Shown here one piece after another: positions 17,351-25,630 of a stretch of 64,000 bases of DNA. Source of the DNA: Noviherbaspirillum pedocola (lineage in GTDB: Bacteria > Pseudomonadota > Gammaproteobacteria > Burkholderiales > Burkholderiaceae_D); the NCBI RefSeq assembly GCF_016632335.1, contig NZ_JAEPBG010000007.1, positions 186,001 to 250,000 of the forward strand, written 5' to 3'. The notes beneath the pieces were generated by a model that saw only the letters and a program-made list of their open reading frames with translations, was not told where the DNA came from and did not search any database. Every line of letters starts with the position of its first letter. Positions within the stretch are counted from its first letter, which is position 1. The translations under genes were made by a program, and so were the position numbers.

Positions 17351-19018
17351 ATGAGCATGAACCAGGCATTCCTTGACGCACGCGATTTCCTGCAACGCCA
17401 CCGCACGGACTACGACGCCGCCCGTGCGGGTTTCACGGCGCCGCGGCTGGACCGCTTCAACTGGGCGCTGGACTTCTTCGATCACCAGGCGCGCGGCAAC
17501 GACACGCCGGCGCTGTGGGTGGTGGAGGACGACGGCAGCGAGCAGAAGATCTCGTATGCCGAAATGGCGCGGCGCTCGGATCGCATGGCCAATCACTTGC
17601 GCGCGCTCGGCGTGGGCCGCGGCGACCGGGTGATGCTGATGCTGCCGAACCGCGTCGAGCTGTGGGAATTGATGCTGACGCTGATCAAGCTCGGCGCGGT
17701 GATGGTGCCGACCACGATGCTCGTTACCACCGACGATCTGGCCGACCGCATCACCCGTGGCGAGATCCGGCACGTGGTGGCGCAGTCTTCCGAGGCCGGC
17801 AAGTTCACATCGCTCGACGGCTTCACCCGCATCAGCGTGGGCGGGCGCATCGACGGCTGGCACGCGCTCGAAGACGGCGCCGCGGCCGATGAAGCTTTCA
17901 CGCCGGATGGCGAGACGCTGGCCACCGATCCGCTGCTGCTGTACTTCACCTCGGGCACCACCTCGCGGCCGAAGCTGGTGCTGCACAGCCATCAGAGCTA
18001 TCCGGTCGGGCATCTGTCGACGATGTACTGGATCGGCCTGATGCATGGCGACGTGCACTGGAACATCAGCTCGCCCGGCTGGGCCAAGCATGCATGGAGC
18101 TGCTTCTTCGCGCCCTGGAATGCCGGCGCCACCGTCTTCGTCTACAACTACGCGCGCTTCTCGGCGCGGCATGTGCTGGACGTGATTGCCGGCTGCAAGG
18201 TGACGTCGCTGTGCGCGCCGCCGACAGTGTGGCGCATGCTGATCCAGGAAGACCTGCCGGCCTGGAAGACCGCACTGCGCGAACTGGTCGGCGCGGGCGA
18301 GCCGCTGAATCCGGAAGTGATCGAGCAGGTGCGGCGCGCCTGGGGCATCACCATCCGCGACGGCTATGGCCAGACCGAGACCACCGCGCAGATCGGCAAC
18401 ACGCCGGGCCAGCCGGTGAAGCCCGGCTCGATGGGACGGCCGCTGCCGGGCTATCGCATCCTGCTTGCCGACCATGACGGCAAGGATGCCGACGAAGGCG
18501 AGGTGTGCATCGCGCTCGATCCGCCGCCGCAGGGCCTGATGCTCGGCTATGCCGGCGACGAAGCCAAGACCGCGGATGCGATGCGCGAGGGCCGCTATCA
18601 CACCGGCGACATCGCGCAGCGTGATGCCGACGGCTACTACTTCTACGTCGGCCGCAATGACGATGTGTTCAAGTCCTCGGATTACCGCATCAGCCCGTTC
18701 GAACTGGAAAGCGTGATGATCGAGCACGAAGCGGTACTGGAAGCGGCGGTGGTGCCGAGCCCGGATGCGCTGCGGCTGTCGGTGCCCAAAGCGTATCTGA
18801 CGCTGCGCCAGGGCCATGCGCCCGACCGCGCAACCGCGGCCTCGATCTTCCGTTTCGTGCGTGAAAAGCTTGCGCCCTACAAGCGCATCCGCCGCATCGA
18901 ATTCGCCGAACTGCCCAAGACCATCTCGGGCAAGATCCGGCGCGTCGAATTGCGGCGCCAGGAAGAGTCGCGCGGCGAAGGCCGGCCGATGGAATTTCGT
19001 GAAGAGGATTGCGGCTGA
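17351..19018 (+). CDS. AMP-forming acyl-CoA synthetase (medium-chain/acetyl type)
   Basis: Activates a carboxylic acid to its CoA thioester through an acyl-adenylate. The 555 residues carry the P-loop YFTSGTTSRPK (about 200), the DGYGQTETT motif (about 338), the hinge region HTGDIAQRDADGYYFYVGRNDD, and the C-terminal catalytic lysine in LPKTISGKIRR. Domain order resembles medium-chain acyl-CoA synthetases. Substrate range cannot be told from sequence. It stands alone on the plus strand. Confidence 0.93.
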   Translation: MSMNQAFLDARDFLQRHRTDYDAARAGFTAPRLDRFNWALDFFDHQARGNDTPALWVVEDDGSEQKISYAEMARRSDRMANHLRALGVGRGDRVMLMLPNRVELWELMLTLIKLGAVMVPTTMLVTTDDLADRITRGEIRHVVAQSSEAGKFTSLDGFTRISVGGRIDGWHALEDGAAADEAFTPDGETLATDPLLLYFTSGTTSRPKLVLHSHQSYPVGHLSTMYWIGLMHGDVHWNISSPGWAKHAWSCFFAPWNAGATVFVYNYARFSARHVLDVIAGCKVTSLCAPPTVWRMLIQEDLPAWKTALRELVGAGEPLNPEVIEQVRRAWGITIRDGYGQTETTAQIGNTPGQPVKPGSMGRPLPGYRILLADHDGKDADEGEVCIALDPPPQGLMLGYAGDEAKTADAMREGRYHTGDIAQRDADGYYFYVGRNDDVFKSSDYRISPFELESVMIEHEAVLEAAVVPSPDALRLSVPKAYLTLRQGHAPDRATAASIFRFVREKLAPYKRIRRIEFAELPKTISGKIRRVELRRQEESRGEGRPMEFREEDCG

Positions 19019-19066
19019 GGCGGTAGTGCTACCGCGACGGACACGAAAGCGAGCGCGCCAAGTGCA

Positions 19067-19098
19067 TGCATCAGGGAAAAGCAGTTTTCCCTGATGCA
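19067..19098. repeat. Perfect 14-bp inverted repeat after the acyl-CoA synthetase gene
   Basis: TGCATCAGGGAAAA and its complement are separated by GCAG. The A/T runs sit at the loop side rather than after the stem, so it is not a standard U-tract terminator, though it probably ends or stabilises the transcript. Confidence 0.75.
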
Positions 19099-19186
19099 CC
19101 GAAGACGCTCAATCATCGGGATAAGGGATCGAACCGGGCTTGCTTGCCCGGACTTTCCCAAGGGCGATCCGTTTCCGCCCATGGAA

Positions 19187-19216
19187 TTGACCACAATTAA
19201 TGCCTCCCGCATTAAT
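19187..19216 (+). promoter_or_regulatory. Candidate asmA promoter overlapped by an operator-like palindrome
   Basis: TTGACC (19187-19192) is followed after 18 bp by ATTAAT (19211-19216). The stretch contains the perfect dyad ATTAATGC-CTCCC-GCATTAAT (19196-19216), which covers spacer and -10. A dimeric regulator could bind there; which one is not known. Confidence 0.5.
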
Positions 19217-19250
19217 GCGAACCCGTTGAAAAGAATGCAGTCCCATCTGC

Positions 19251-21275
19251 ATGAACAAGGCTTTCAAAATCATTGGCTATACCCTGGGCGGCATCGTCTG
19301 CCTGCTGGCATTGACGCTCGCACTGCTGTCCTTCGTCGACCTCAACCGCGCCAGGCCGTGGCTGTCGGAAAAGGTCAGTGACGCCACCGGCCGCAGCTTT
19401 GCAATCAATGGCGATCTGTCGCTGAGCTGGGAGCGGCCGCCTCAGGAAAAAGGCTGGCGCCGCTTCGTGCCGTGGCCGCATCTGCGCGCCAAGGACATCG
19501 AACTCGGCAATCCGGACTGGGCCACCACCGGCCCCGACATGGCGCGCATCGCGCAGGTCGACTTCAACATCAATCCGCTGGCGCTGCTGAAGAAGACGGT
19601 CAGCGTGTCGTCGCTGATCATGACCGAGCCGAACCTCGCGCTCGAGGAAGACAAGAAAGGCCGCACCAACTGGAATTTCGCAAAGAAGGATGACAAGGAA
19701 AGCCCGAAGGGGCAGTCCGGATGGAAGTTCGAGCTGCATGACCTGGCGATCACGCGCGGCACGATCCGCTATGTCGACGCCGGCAAGAAGGCCGACATGC
19801 GCATACGCATCGATACCAACGAGGACAACAGCGTGTCGTGGAAACTGGCCGGCAGCTTCAACGGCGAGAAGATCACAGGAAAAGCGCAGACCGGCGAGCT
19901 GCTGTCGCTGCAGGCGCAGGGCGTGAAGTATCCGGTGAAGGCGGAGGTCGAGGTTGGCGAGACCGTGATCACCGCGGATGGCACGCTGACCGATCCGTCG
20001 CATCCGAGCGCGGTCGATGTGAAGGTCAACATCCATGGCGCCAGCATGGCCGACCTGTTCCCGATTTCCGGTGTGCTGCTGCCGCGCACGCCGAAGTTCT
20101 CGACCGAGGGCCGCCTGGTCGGCACCCTGGGCCGCGGCAATCTGAACCTGCGCTATGAAAACTTCAAGGGCCGGGTCGGATCGAGCGACATCGGCGGCAC
20201 GCTGGCCTATGAGCAGAAGCAGCCGCGACCGCTGCTGCATGGCGAAGTGGTATCGAACCGGCTCGATATCCGCGACCTGGAAGTGCTGGTCGGCAGCGGC
20301 GACAAGAAGCAGAAGCCGGGCGAGCCGAAGCAGCCGCCCAACAAGGTGCTGCCGGTGGCGCCTTTCAATACCGACCGCTGGGGCAAGATGGATGCGGACG
20401 TCACCTTCAGCGGCAAGGAAATCATCCATGGCGACCGGCTGCCGCTGGACAACCTGCGCACCCATGTGCGCATGGACAACGGCGTGCTGGCGCTGGCGCC
20501 GCTGGACTTCGGCATCGCCGGCGGCAGGCTTACCACCGAGCTCAACATCAATGGCGGCAGCGATCCGGCCAAGGCGCGCATGAAGGTGTCGGCGCGGAGC
20601 ATCCGCATCAAGGAACTGTTCCCGAAAGTCGAATCGATGCATGCCAGCGTCGGCAAGATCCAGGGCGACGCGCAATTGTCCGCGACCGGCAATTCCTTCG
20701 CCGCGCTGGCCGCGTCGGCGAACGGCGAAGTCAAGGCGCTCATCAGCCAGGGCACGGTCAGCGAATTCATCATGGAAGCGATCGGCCTGAACGTGGCACG
20801 CGCCGTCACCGTCAAGCTCTTCGGCGACAAGCAAGTCAAGCTCAACTGCATGGCGGCCGATCTGGATGCGAAGAATGGCGTGCTCACGCCGAAAGTCTTC
20901 CTGCTCGACACCGAGGATGCGATCGTCAACGTCGACGGCAACGTCAATCTGGCCAAGGAAACGATGGACCTCGACATCCGCCCCAAGAGCAAGGGCCTGC
21001 GCTTCATCACCCTGCGCTCGCCGCTGTATGTGCGCGGCACCTTCAAGGACCCGGACGTCGGCGTGAACAAGGGCGTGCTGGCACTGCGCGCCGGCGCGGC
21101 GGTGGCCCTGGGCGCAATCGCCGCGCCGCTGGCTGGCCTGGCCGCATTGACCCAGCCGGACCGCGACGAAGACGCCGCCTGCAACACCCTGCTGGCTCAA
21201 GCAGGCGAAAAGCCGGTGGCGCCGCCGCCCGGCAAGACGGCTGCCACACACCACAGCGCAAAATCCGCACGCTGA
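19251..21275 (+). CDS. asmA: AsmA-family envelope protein
   Basis: Large AsmA/TamB-like protein, 674 residues, anchored in the inner membrane by an N-terminal helix (about 6-28) with a long beta-rich periplasmic part. AsmA proteins are thought to bridge the envelope and move phospholipids to the outer membrane. Visible family features are the N-terminal ATGRSFAINGDLSLSW block and the repeated hydrophobic-polar strands. The C-terminal domain includes LFGDKQVKLNCMAADLDAKNG, then a Gly/Ala helix-like stretch near residue 610. It is transcribed alone. Confidence 0.9.
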   Translation: MNKAFKIIGYTLGGIVCLLALTLALLSFVDLNRARPWLSEKVSDATGRSFAINGDLSLSWERPPQEKGWRRFVPWPHLRAKDIELGNPDWATTGPDMARIAQVDFNINPLALLKKTVSVSSLIMTEPNLALEEDKKGRTNWNFAKKDDKESPKGQSGWKFELHDLAITRGTIRYVDAGKKADMRIRIDTNEDNSVSWKLAGSFNGEKITGKAQTGELLSLQAQGVKYPVKAEVEVGETVITADGTLTDPSHPSAVDVKVNIHGASMADLFPISGVLLPRTPKFSTEGRLVGTLGRGNLNLRYENFKGRVGSSDIGGTLAYEQKQPRPLLHGEVVSNRLDIRDLEVLVGSGDKKQKPGEPKQPPNKVLPVAPFNTDRWGKMDADVTFSGKEIIHGDRLPLDNLRTHVRMDNGVLALAPLDFGIAGGRLTTELNINGGSDPAKARMKVSARSIRIKELFPKVESMHASVGKIQGDAQLSATGNSFAALAASANGEVKALISQGTVSEFIMEAIGLNVARAVTVKLFGDKQVKLNCMAADLDAKNGVLTPKVFLLDTEDAIVNVDGNVNLAKETMDLDIRPKSKGLRFITLRSPLYVRGTFKDPDVGVNKGVLALRAGAAVALGAIAAPLAGLAALTQPDRDEDAACNTLLAQAGEKPVAPPPGKTAATHHSAKSAR

Positions 21276-21303
21276 TCCACGCTGCGGCGTGGCATCCGAT
21301 GCC

Positions 21304-21324
21304 GCCGGCGCGCCATGCGCCGGC
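21304..21324. terminator. GC-rich hairpin after asmA (weak terminator candidate)
   Basis: GCCGGCGC / GCGCCGGC with loop GCCAT. There is no T run, so termination is uncertain. Confidence 0.4.
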
Positions 21325-21417
21325 CGGTCCTCTCCGGCCCCTCCTGATCAATACTCTCCTTTCCAGTCGACATGCGGCGCAAACACCGCGCCGTGCTGCA
21401 CGCGAGCAAGAAGTTAA

Positions 21418-21446
21418 TTGCCATCGCTTGCGATGCAAAATATAAT
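21418..21446 (+). promoter_or_regulatory. Strong sigma70-type promoter of the haem/flavin operon
   Basis: TTGCCA (21418-21423), 17-bp spacer, perfect TATAAT (21441-21446). It is among the best promoters in the window by eye and lies 114 bp upstream of the first gene start at 21560. Confidence 0.8.
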
Positions 21447-21458
21447 CGTTCTCATTTA
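21437..21458. promoter_or_regulatory. Fur-box-like operator overlapping the -10
   Basis: Read on the minus strand the sequence contains ATGAGAACGATTATATTTT. This gives GAGAAC and GATTAT hexamers adjacent to each other, near the GATAAT repeats of a Fur box. The site covers the -10 and start point, the position expected for iron-dependent repression. The third hexamer is poor, so the assignment is tentative. Confidence 0.5.
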
Positions 21459-21559
21459 GATTCGTACCCAGCCATCAGCGCGCGCGGCCGCCGTGTGTAT
21501 CTGGCCAACGAGTCCGTCGGTAACAGCGCGTGGCCGCCGCTGCCCCTGCCCCATCACAC

Positions 21560-22834
21560 ATGTCCAGCACCATGCTCACTCGCCGCTCTGTCGGCGTCAC
21601 CGTCCATGCCTTGCGCGCGTTTGCGCTTTCCCTGCCTTTCCTGCTTGCAGGCTGTGGCGGCGGTGGCGGTTCGGACTCCACGGTGACGGCCAAGACTTCT
21701 TCCGATGCGGCAACGACGCCAAGCGCCACTACGGCGCAGACGAGCGTGGCGCTGAGCCAGCCCGCGCAACTCGGCCAGAAGATCTTCAGCGATGCGTCGC
21801 TGTCGGCCAGCGGCCGGCAATCCTGCGCGAGCTGCCACGATCCGGCCAGCGCGCATGCCGCGCCGAACGATCTGTCGGTGCAGCTCGGCGGCCCGGACAT
21901 GACCACGCCCGGCTTTCGCGCCTCGCCTTCGCTGCGCTACCTGAACAGCACGCCCGCCTTCTTCTTCGCCGCCGACGGCACGCCCACCGGCGGCTTCAAC
22001 CACGACGGCCGCGCGCAGACGCTGGCAGTGCAGGCGCAGCGCCCTTTCCTGGCACCGCATGAAATGGCCAATGCCAGCAAGGCCGATGTTATCGACAAGC
22101 TCAAGCGCACTGCATACGCCGAGGAATTCCGCACCGTCTTCGGCGCGGCCATCTTCGACGACGCCGACGCCGCCTTCGACCGCGCCACCTTCGCGCTGCA
22201 GCAGTTCGAGAAGGAAGATCCGGCTTTCCATCCCTTCGATGCCAAGTACGACGCCTTCCTGGCCGGCCGGGCGCAGCTCTCCGACGCCGAACTGCGCGGC
22301 CTGGCGCTGTTCAACAATCCGGCCAAGGGCAATTGCGCCGCCTGCCATCCGAGCGCGAAGGGCGCGGACGGCTCGTCGCCGCTGTTCACCGATTTCACCT
22401 ACGACAACCTCGGCGTGCCGCGCAACGCCGCCATTCCCGCCACCGCCGATGCTGCGTATTTCGACTTCGGCCTGTGCGGCCCGGACCGCACCGACCTGAC
22501 GGCGCGCCAGGACCTGTGCGGCGCCTTCAAGGTGCCGACGCTGCGCAACGTCGCCACGCGCCGCGCCTTCTTCCACAACGGCGCCTTCCATACGCTGCGC
22601 GACGCGCTGCGCTTCTACGTGCGCCGCGACACCAATCCCGAGGAGTGGTATCCGCTGGCCGCCAACGGCAGCGTGGACAAATTCAACGATCTGCCGCCTG
22701 AACTGCGCGGCAACGTCAACACCAGCGAAGCGCCGTACAACCGCAAGCCCGGCATGGCGCCGGCCTTGTCAGAGGCCGAGATCGACGATCTGATCGCCTT
22801 TCTCAACACCCTGAACGACGGCTACCGGCCCTGA
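21560..22834 (+). CDS. Di-haem cytochrome c peroxidase/MauG-family lipoprotein
   Basis: Periplasmic di-haem cytochrome, 424 residues. It has a lipobox LLAGC (Cys32) followed by a Gly/Ser/Thr linker, haem c sites CASCH (89-93) and CAACH (259-263), and C-terminal GMAPALSEAEIDDLIAFLNTL. Members either reduce peroxide or, as in MauG and MbnH, oxidise a partner protein. The start at 21560 is preferred for the short signal; 21572 is possible. First gene of a five-gene operon with porin, FMN protein, ApbE and a membrane protein, behind a Fur-box-like promoter. An iron- or copper-related redox role is inferred, not shown. Confidence 0.88.
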   Translation: MSSTMLTRRSVGVTVHALRAFALSLPFLLAGCGGGGGSDSTVTAKTSSDAATTPSATTAQTSVALSQPAQLGQKIFSDASLSASGRQSCASCHDPASAHAAPNDLSVQLGGPDMTTPGFRASPSLRYLNSTPAFFFAADGTPTGGFNHDGRAQTLAVQAQRPFLAPHEMANASKADVIDKLKRTAYAEEFRTVFGAAIFDDADAAFDRATFALQQFEKEDPAFHPFDAKYDAFLAGRAQLSDAELRGLALFNNPAKGNCAACHPSAKGADGSSPLFTDFTYDNLGVPRNAAIPATADAAYFDFGLCGPDRTDLTARQDLCGAFKVPTLRNVATRRAFFHNGAFHTLRDALRFYVRRDTNPEEWYPLAANGSVDKFNDLPPELRGNVNTSEAPYNRKPGMAPALSEAEIDDLIAFLNTLNDGYRP

Positions 22835-22867
22835 TCCCCTTTCCGCTCTTTACACAATAACGACACC

Positions 22868-24262
22868 ATGAAAAAAACCCTGCTGGCCCAGGCGCTGCTC
22901 TGCTCGCTCGCCATCGCTCCCGCCGCCCATGCCGACGAAGCCGCGCTGATCAAGCGCATCGACGCGCTCGCCGCCGAACTGGAACGGGTCAAGGCCGAGC
23001 TGGCCGCAACGAAGCAGAAGACCGAGGCGGTGGAACAGCGCCAGCAGGCGGCAGCACCTGCAGCTGCGCCGTCGACCACGCCGGCATTGGCCGCGCAGCC
23101 GGTGCCGGTGCCGCCCGGCGCCAGCCAGGCCGCGCCGACCGCCGTCGTCACCAGCCCGGCATCGCCGGCCGGCAGCACCTATGCCGCCACCGACAGCGCG
23201 CCACAGCGACCGCAGACGGTGTTCTCCGCCTACGGCGAAATCAATTACAACCGTCCGACGCGCAATGCCAGCGAGGCGCAGGCCGATGTGCGCCGCACAG
23301 TGCTCGGCTTCGAGCATCGCTTCGACGAGCGCACCAAGGTCGTGGCCGAACTCGAATGGGAGCATGCGATTGCCTCGGCCAGCGACCAGGGCGAAGCCGC
23401 GGTCGAGCAGGTCTATGTCGAGCGCGAATTCGGCCTCGGTCTGCGCGGCAAGGCCGGCCTGTTCCTGGTGCCGGCGGGTCTGTTGAATCAGAACCATGAA
23501 CCGACCGCTTACTACGGCGTGGAGCGCAACTTCGTCGAAACCGCGATCATCCCGACGACCTGGCGAGAAGCCGGCGTGGGTGTGAGCAGGACGCTGGATA
23601 ACGGCCTGACGCTCGAAGGCGGCCTGACCACCGGCTTCGACCTGAACAAGTGGGATTCCACTTCCAACGAAGGCCGCGAATCGCCGCTGGGCAGCATCCA
23701 CCAGGAAGGCCAGCTGGCGCGCGCCCGTAATCTCGCGGTGTATGGCGCGGCCAACTGGCGCGGCGTGCCGGGGCTGCTCGTGGGCGGCTCGGTATTTACC
23801 GGCACCGCCGGCCATGCCACCGCCGGCTTCGCGGCCAACAATGCGCGCGTCACGCTGTGGGATCTGCATGCGCGCTACAACCCGGGCCGCTGGGATCTGT
23901 CCGCGCTGTATGCGCGCGGCACCATCAGCGATACCGAGGCACTGAACCTGACCTTCGCCGGCAATCCGACGCCGGTGCCTTCGTCCTTCTACGGCTGGTA
24001 TGGCCAGGCGGCGTATCGTTTGTGGCAGCACGGCGATTACACGCTGTTCCCGTTCGCGCGCTACGAGCGCTTCAACACCGCCAAGACCTACGCGGCCATG
24101 CCCGCCGGCCTGGGTGTAGCCACGCTGCCGGATGAGCGCGTGGTCACCGTCGGCGCGAATCTGCGCATCGGCGACGGCGTTGTGCTCAAGGCCGATTACC
24201 AGAAATTCGCCGAGGACAAGAGCCGCGACCGCGTCGACCTTGGCGTAGGCTTCTCCTTCTAA
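22868..24262 (+). CDS. Outer-membrane porin with N-terminal coiled coil
   Basis: A 464-residue outer-membrane barrel. A Sec signal (ending AAHA-DE) is followed by a heptad-like coiled coil (about 24-58), an Ala/Pro-rich linker (about 60-115) and a beta-barrel that starts at VFSAYGEINYN and ends in GVGFSF, with the C-terminal Phe needed for Bam recognition. The plan resembles OprP/OprO-type porins that trimerise through the coiled coil. There is no plug domain or TonB box, so it is not a siderophore receptor. It starts 33 bp after the cytochrome gene. Confidence 0.85.
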   Translation: MKKTLLAQALLCSLAIAPAAHADEAALIKRIDALAAELERVKAELAATKQKTEAVEQRQQAAAPAAAPSTTPALAAQPVPVPPGASQAAPTAVVTSPASPAGSTYAATDSAPQRPQTVFSAYGEINYNRPTRNASEAQADVRRTVLGFEHRFDERTKVVAELEWEHAIASASDQGEAAVEQVYVEREFGLGLRGKAGLFLVPAGLLNQNHEPTAYYGVERNFVETAIIPTTWREAGVGVSRTLDNGLTLEGGLTTGFDLNKWDSTSNEGRESPLGSIHQEGQLARARNLAVYGAANWRGVPGLLVGGSVFTGTAGHATAGFAANNARVTLWDLHARYNPGRWDLSALYARGTISDTEALNLTFAGNPTPVPSSFYGWYGQAAYRLWQHGDYTLFPFARYERFNTAKTYAAMPAGLGVATLPDERVVTVGANLRIGDGVVLKADYQKFAEDKSRDRVDLGVGFSF

Positions 24263-24275
24263 AACCGATATCGAC

Positions 24276-24809
24276 ATGAAAACCCTGCAATGGACCGCGA
24301 TCGCTGCCACGCTGGCAGTCAGCCCTGCCTTCGCCGCGCAATACCTCACGGCGCAGCAGGCGCAGGCGGTGATCTTCCCCGAGGCCACCGCCTTCAAGGA
24401 CGCCAGCCTGCAACTGACGCCTGATCAGATGCGCGCGATCGAAACGCTGGCCGGTCTGCCGGCGCGCTCGGCGAACTGGCGCATCGTCTCGGCCTGGCAG
24501 GGCGACAAGCTGCTCGGCCACATGGTGCTGGACGATGTGGTCGGCAAGTTCGAGCTGATTTCGTATGCGGTCGGGCTGGCGCCGGATGCCAGCATCAAGG
24601 ATGTGGAAATCCTGACCTATCGCGAAAGCCATGGCTTCGAGATCCGCAACGCCAACTGGCGCCGTCAATTCGTCGGCAAGACCGCGGCCGACAAGGTCAC
24701 GGTCGGCGACAACATCGCCAACATCAGCGGCGCGACGCTGTCGTCGCAGCATGTAACCGACGGCGTGCGCCGCATCGCCGCGCTGGCGCAGGTGGCGCTG
24801 AAGAAATGA
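24276..24809 (+). CDS. Periplasmic FMN-binding domain protein with flavinylation motif
   Basis: A 177-residue exported protein (signal peptide to about residue 20) consisting of one FMN-binding domain of the NqrC/RnfG type. The flavinylation motif SGAT is at 151-154 (NISGATLSS), so Thr154 is expected to carry FMN through a phosphoester bond. The next gene encodes the transferase that would attach it, and the two overlap by 4 bp. It probably relays electrons in the periplasm between the membrane protein encoded downstream and a haem or metal acceptor; the acceptor is inferred. Confidence 0.88.
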   Translation: MKTLQWTAIAATLAVSPAFAAQYLTAQQAQAVIFPEATAFKDASLQLTPDQMRAIETLAGLPARSANWRIVSAWQGDKLLGHMVLDDVVGKFELISYAVGLAPDASIKDVEILTYRESHGFEIRNANWRRQFVGKTAADKVTVGDNIANISGATLSSQHVTDGVRRIAALAQVALKK

Positions 24810-25630
24810 TGCGGCGCGCGCAGCCCTGGCTCGGCACCGTGGTCGACATCACGATCGCGGACGGTGACTCGTGCGAGCCAGCCATGCGCGCCGCCTTCAC
24901 CGTCATTGCCGATGTTCATCGGTTGATGAGTTTTCATGACGCCCACAGCGATGTCTCGCGCATCAATCGCGCCGAAGTGGACGAGCAAATCCTCGTCGAT
25001 GCGCGCACGGCAGAAGTGCTGGAAGCGGCTCTCGCGCTGTGCGCCGACAGCGGCGGCCTGTTCAATCCGTTCTGTGCGCCGCTGCTGGTGGAGTGGGACT
25101 ATCTGCCCGCACCCGACGCCCGCAATGCGCCCGACTGGCGCGCCGGCACTCTGCCGCTCGTCATCGACGGCTGCCGGGTGAAGAAGCTCGCGCCGGCCTG
25201 GATCGATCTTGGCGGCATCGCCAAGGGTTATGCGGTCGACGCGGCGACCGAAGCGCTGCGCGCGCATGGCGTGCGCGCCGGCTGCGTCAATGCCGGCGGC
25301 GACATGCGTGGCTTCGGCGACATCGACTGGCCGGTGCTGCTGCGCGATGCGCAGCGTCCGCAGATGCCAGCCTTCTCGACGCAATTGCGCGACGGCGCGC
25401 TCGCCACGTCGGCGATCTACTTTTCCGGCAGAACGACGCGCGGCCAGGCCACCAGCGCGCTGGTGCATGGCGCCAGCGGCAAGCCTTTGCTGTCGGGCGG
25501 CAGCGTGTCTGTTGCGGCGAGCCGCTGCATGCTGGCCGATGCCTTGACCAAGGTGGTCGCCGCCAGCGGCAATGCCGAACATCCCTTGCTGGCCGCGCAT
25601 GCAGCCAGCGCCTTCGTGGTGGCCGCATGA
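24806..25630 (+). CDS. apbE: FAD:protein FMN transferase (ApbE family) without visible signal peptide
   Basis: Transfers FMN from FAD to Thr/Ser of SGAT-type motifs, Mg-dependent. The 274 residues contain MSFHDAHSDVSRINR (41-55), LGGIAKGYAVDAA (135-147), VNAGGDMRGFG and ADALTKVVAA near the C-terminus, the regions that hold FAD and metal. Unlike most ApbE proteins it begins directly with MMRRAQPWLGT, with no signal peptide or lipobox, and no in-frame start lies upstream. Its substrate, encoded just before, is exported, so the compartment of modification is unclear. ATGA overlaps on both sides show tight coupling. Confidence 0.9.
   Translation: MMRRAQPWLGTVVDITIADGDSCEPAMRAAFTVIADVHRLMSFHDAHSDVSRINRAEVDEQILVDARTAEVLEAALALCADSGGLFNPFCAPLLVEWDYLPAPDARNAPDWRAGTLPLVIDGCRVKKLAPAWIDLGGIAKGYAVDAATEALRAHGVRAGCVNAGGDMRGFGDIDWPVLLRDAQRPQMPAFSTQLRDGALATSAIYFSGRTTRGQATSALVHGASGKPLLSGGSVSVAASRCMLADALTKVVAASGNAEHPLLAAHAASAFVVAA

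Noticed and set aside
16868-19099. 743-codon minus-strand ORF opposite the acyl-CoA synthetase gene
   Set aside because: Antisense shadow caused by high GC; His/Arg-rich with no recognisable domain, while the plus-strand gene has all synthetase motifs.
19212-21254. 680-codon ORF antisense to asmA
   Set aside because: Same reason: a GC-driven open antisense frame with no family motif.
22868-24262. TonB-dependent siderophore receptor
   Set aside because: No plug domain or TonB box; the barrel is preceded by a coiled coil and Ala/Pro linker as in general porins.
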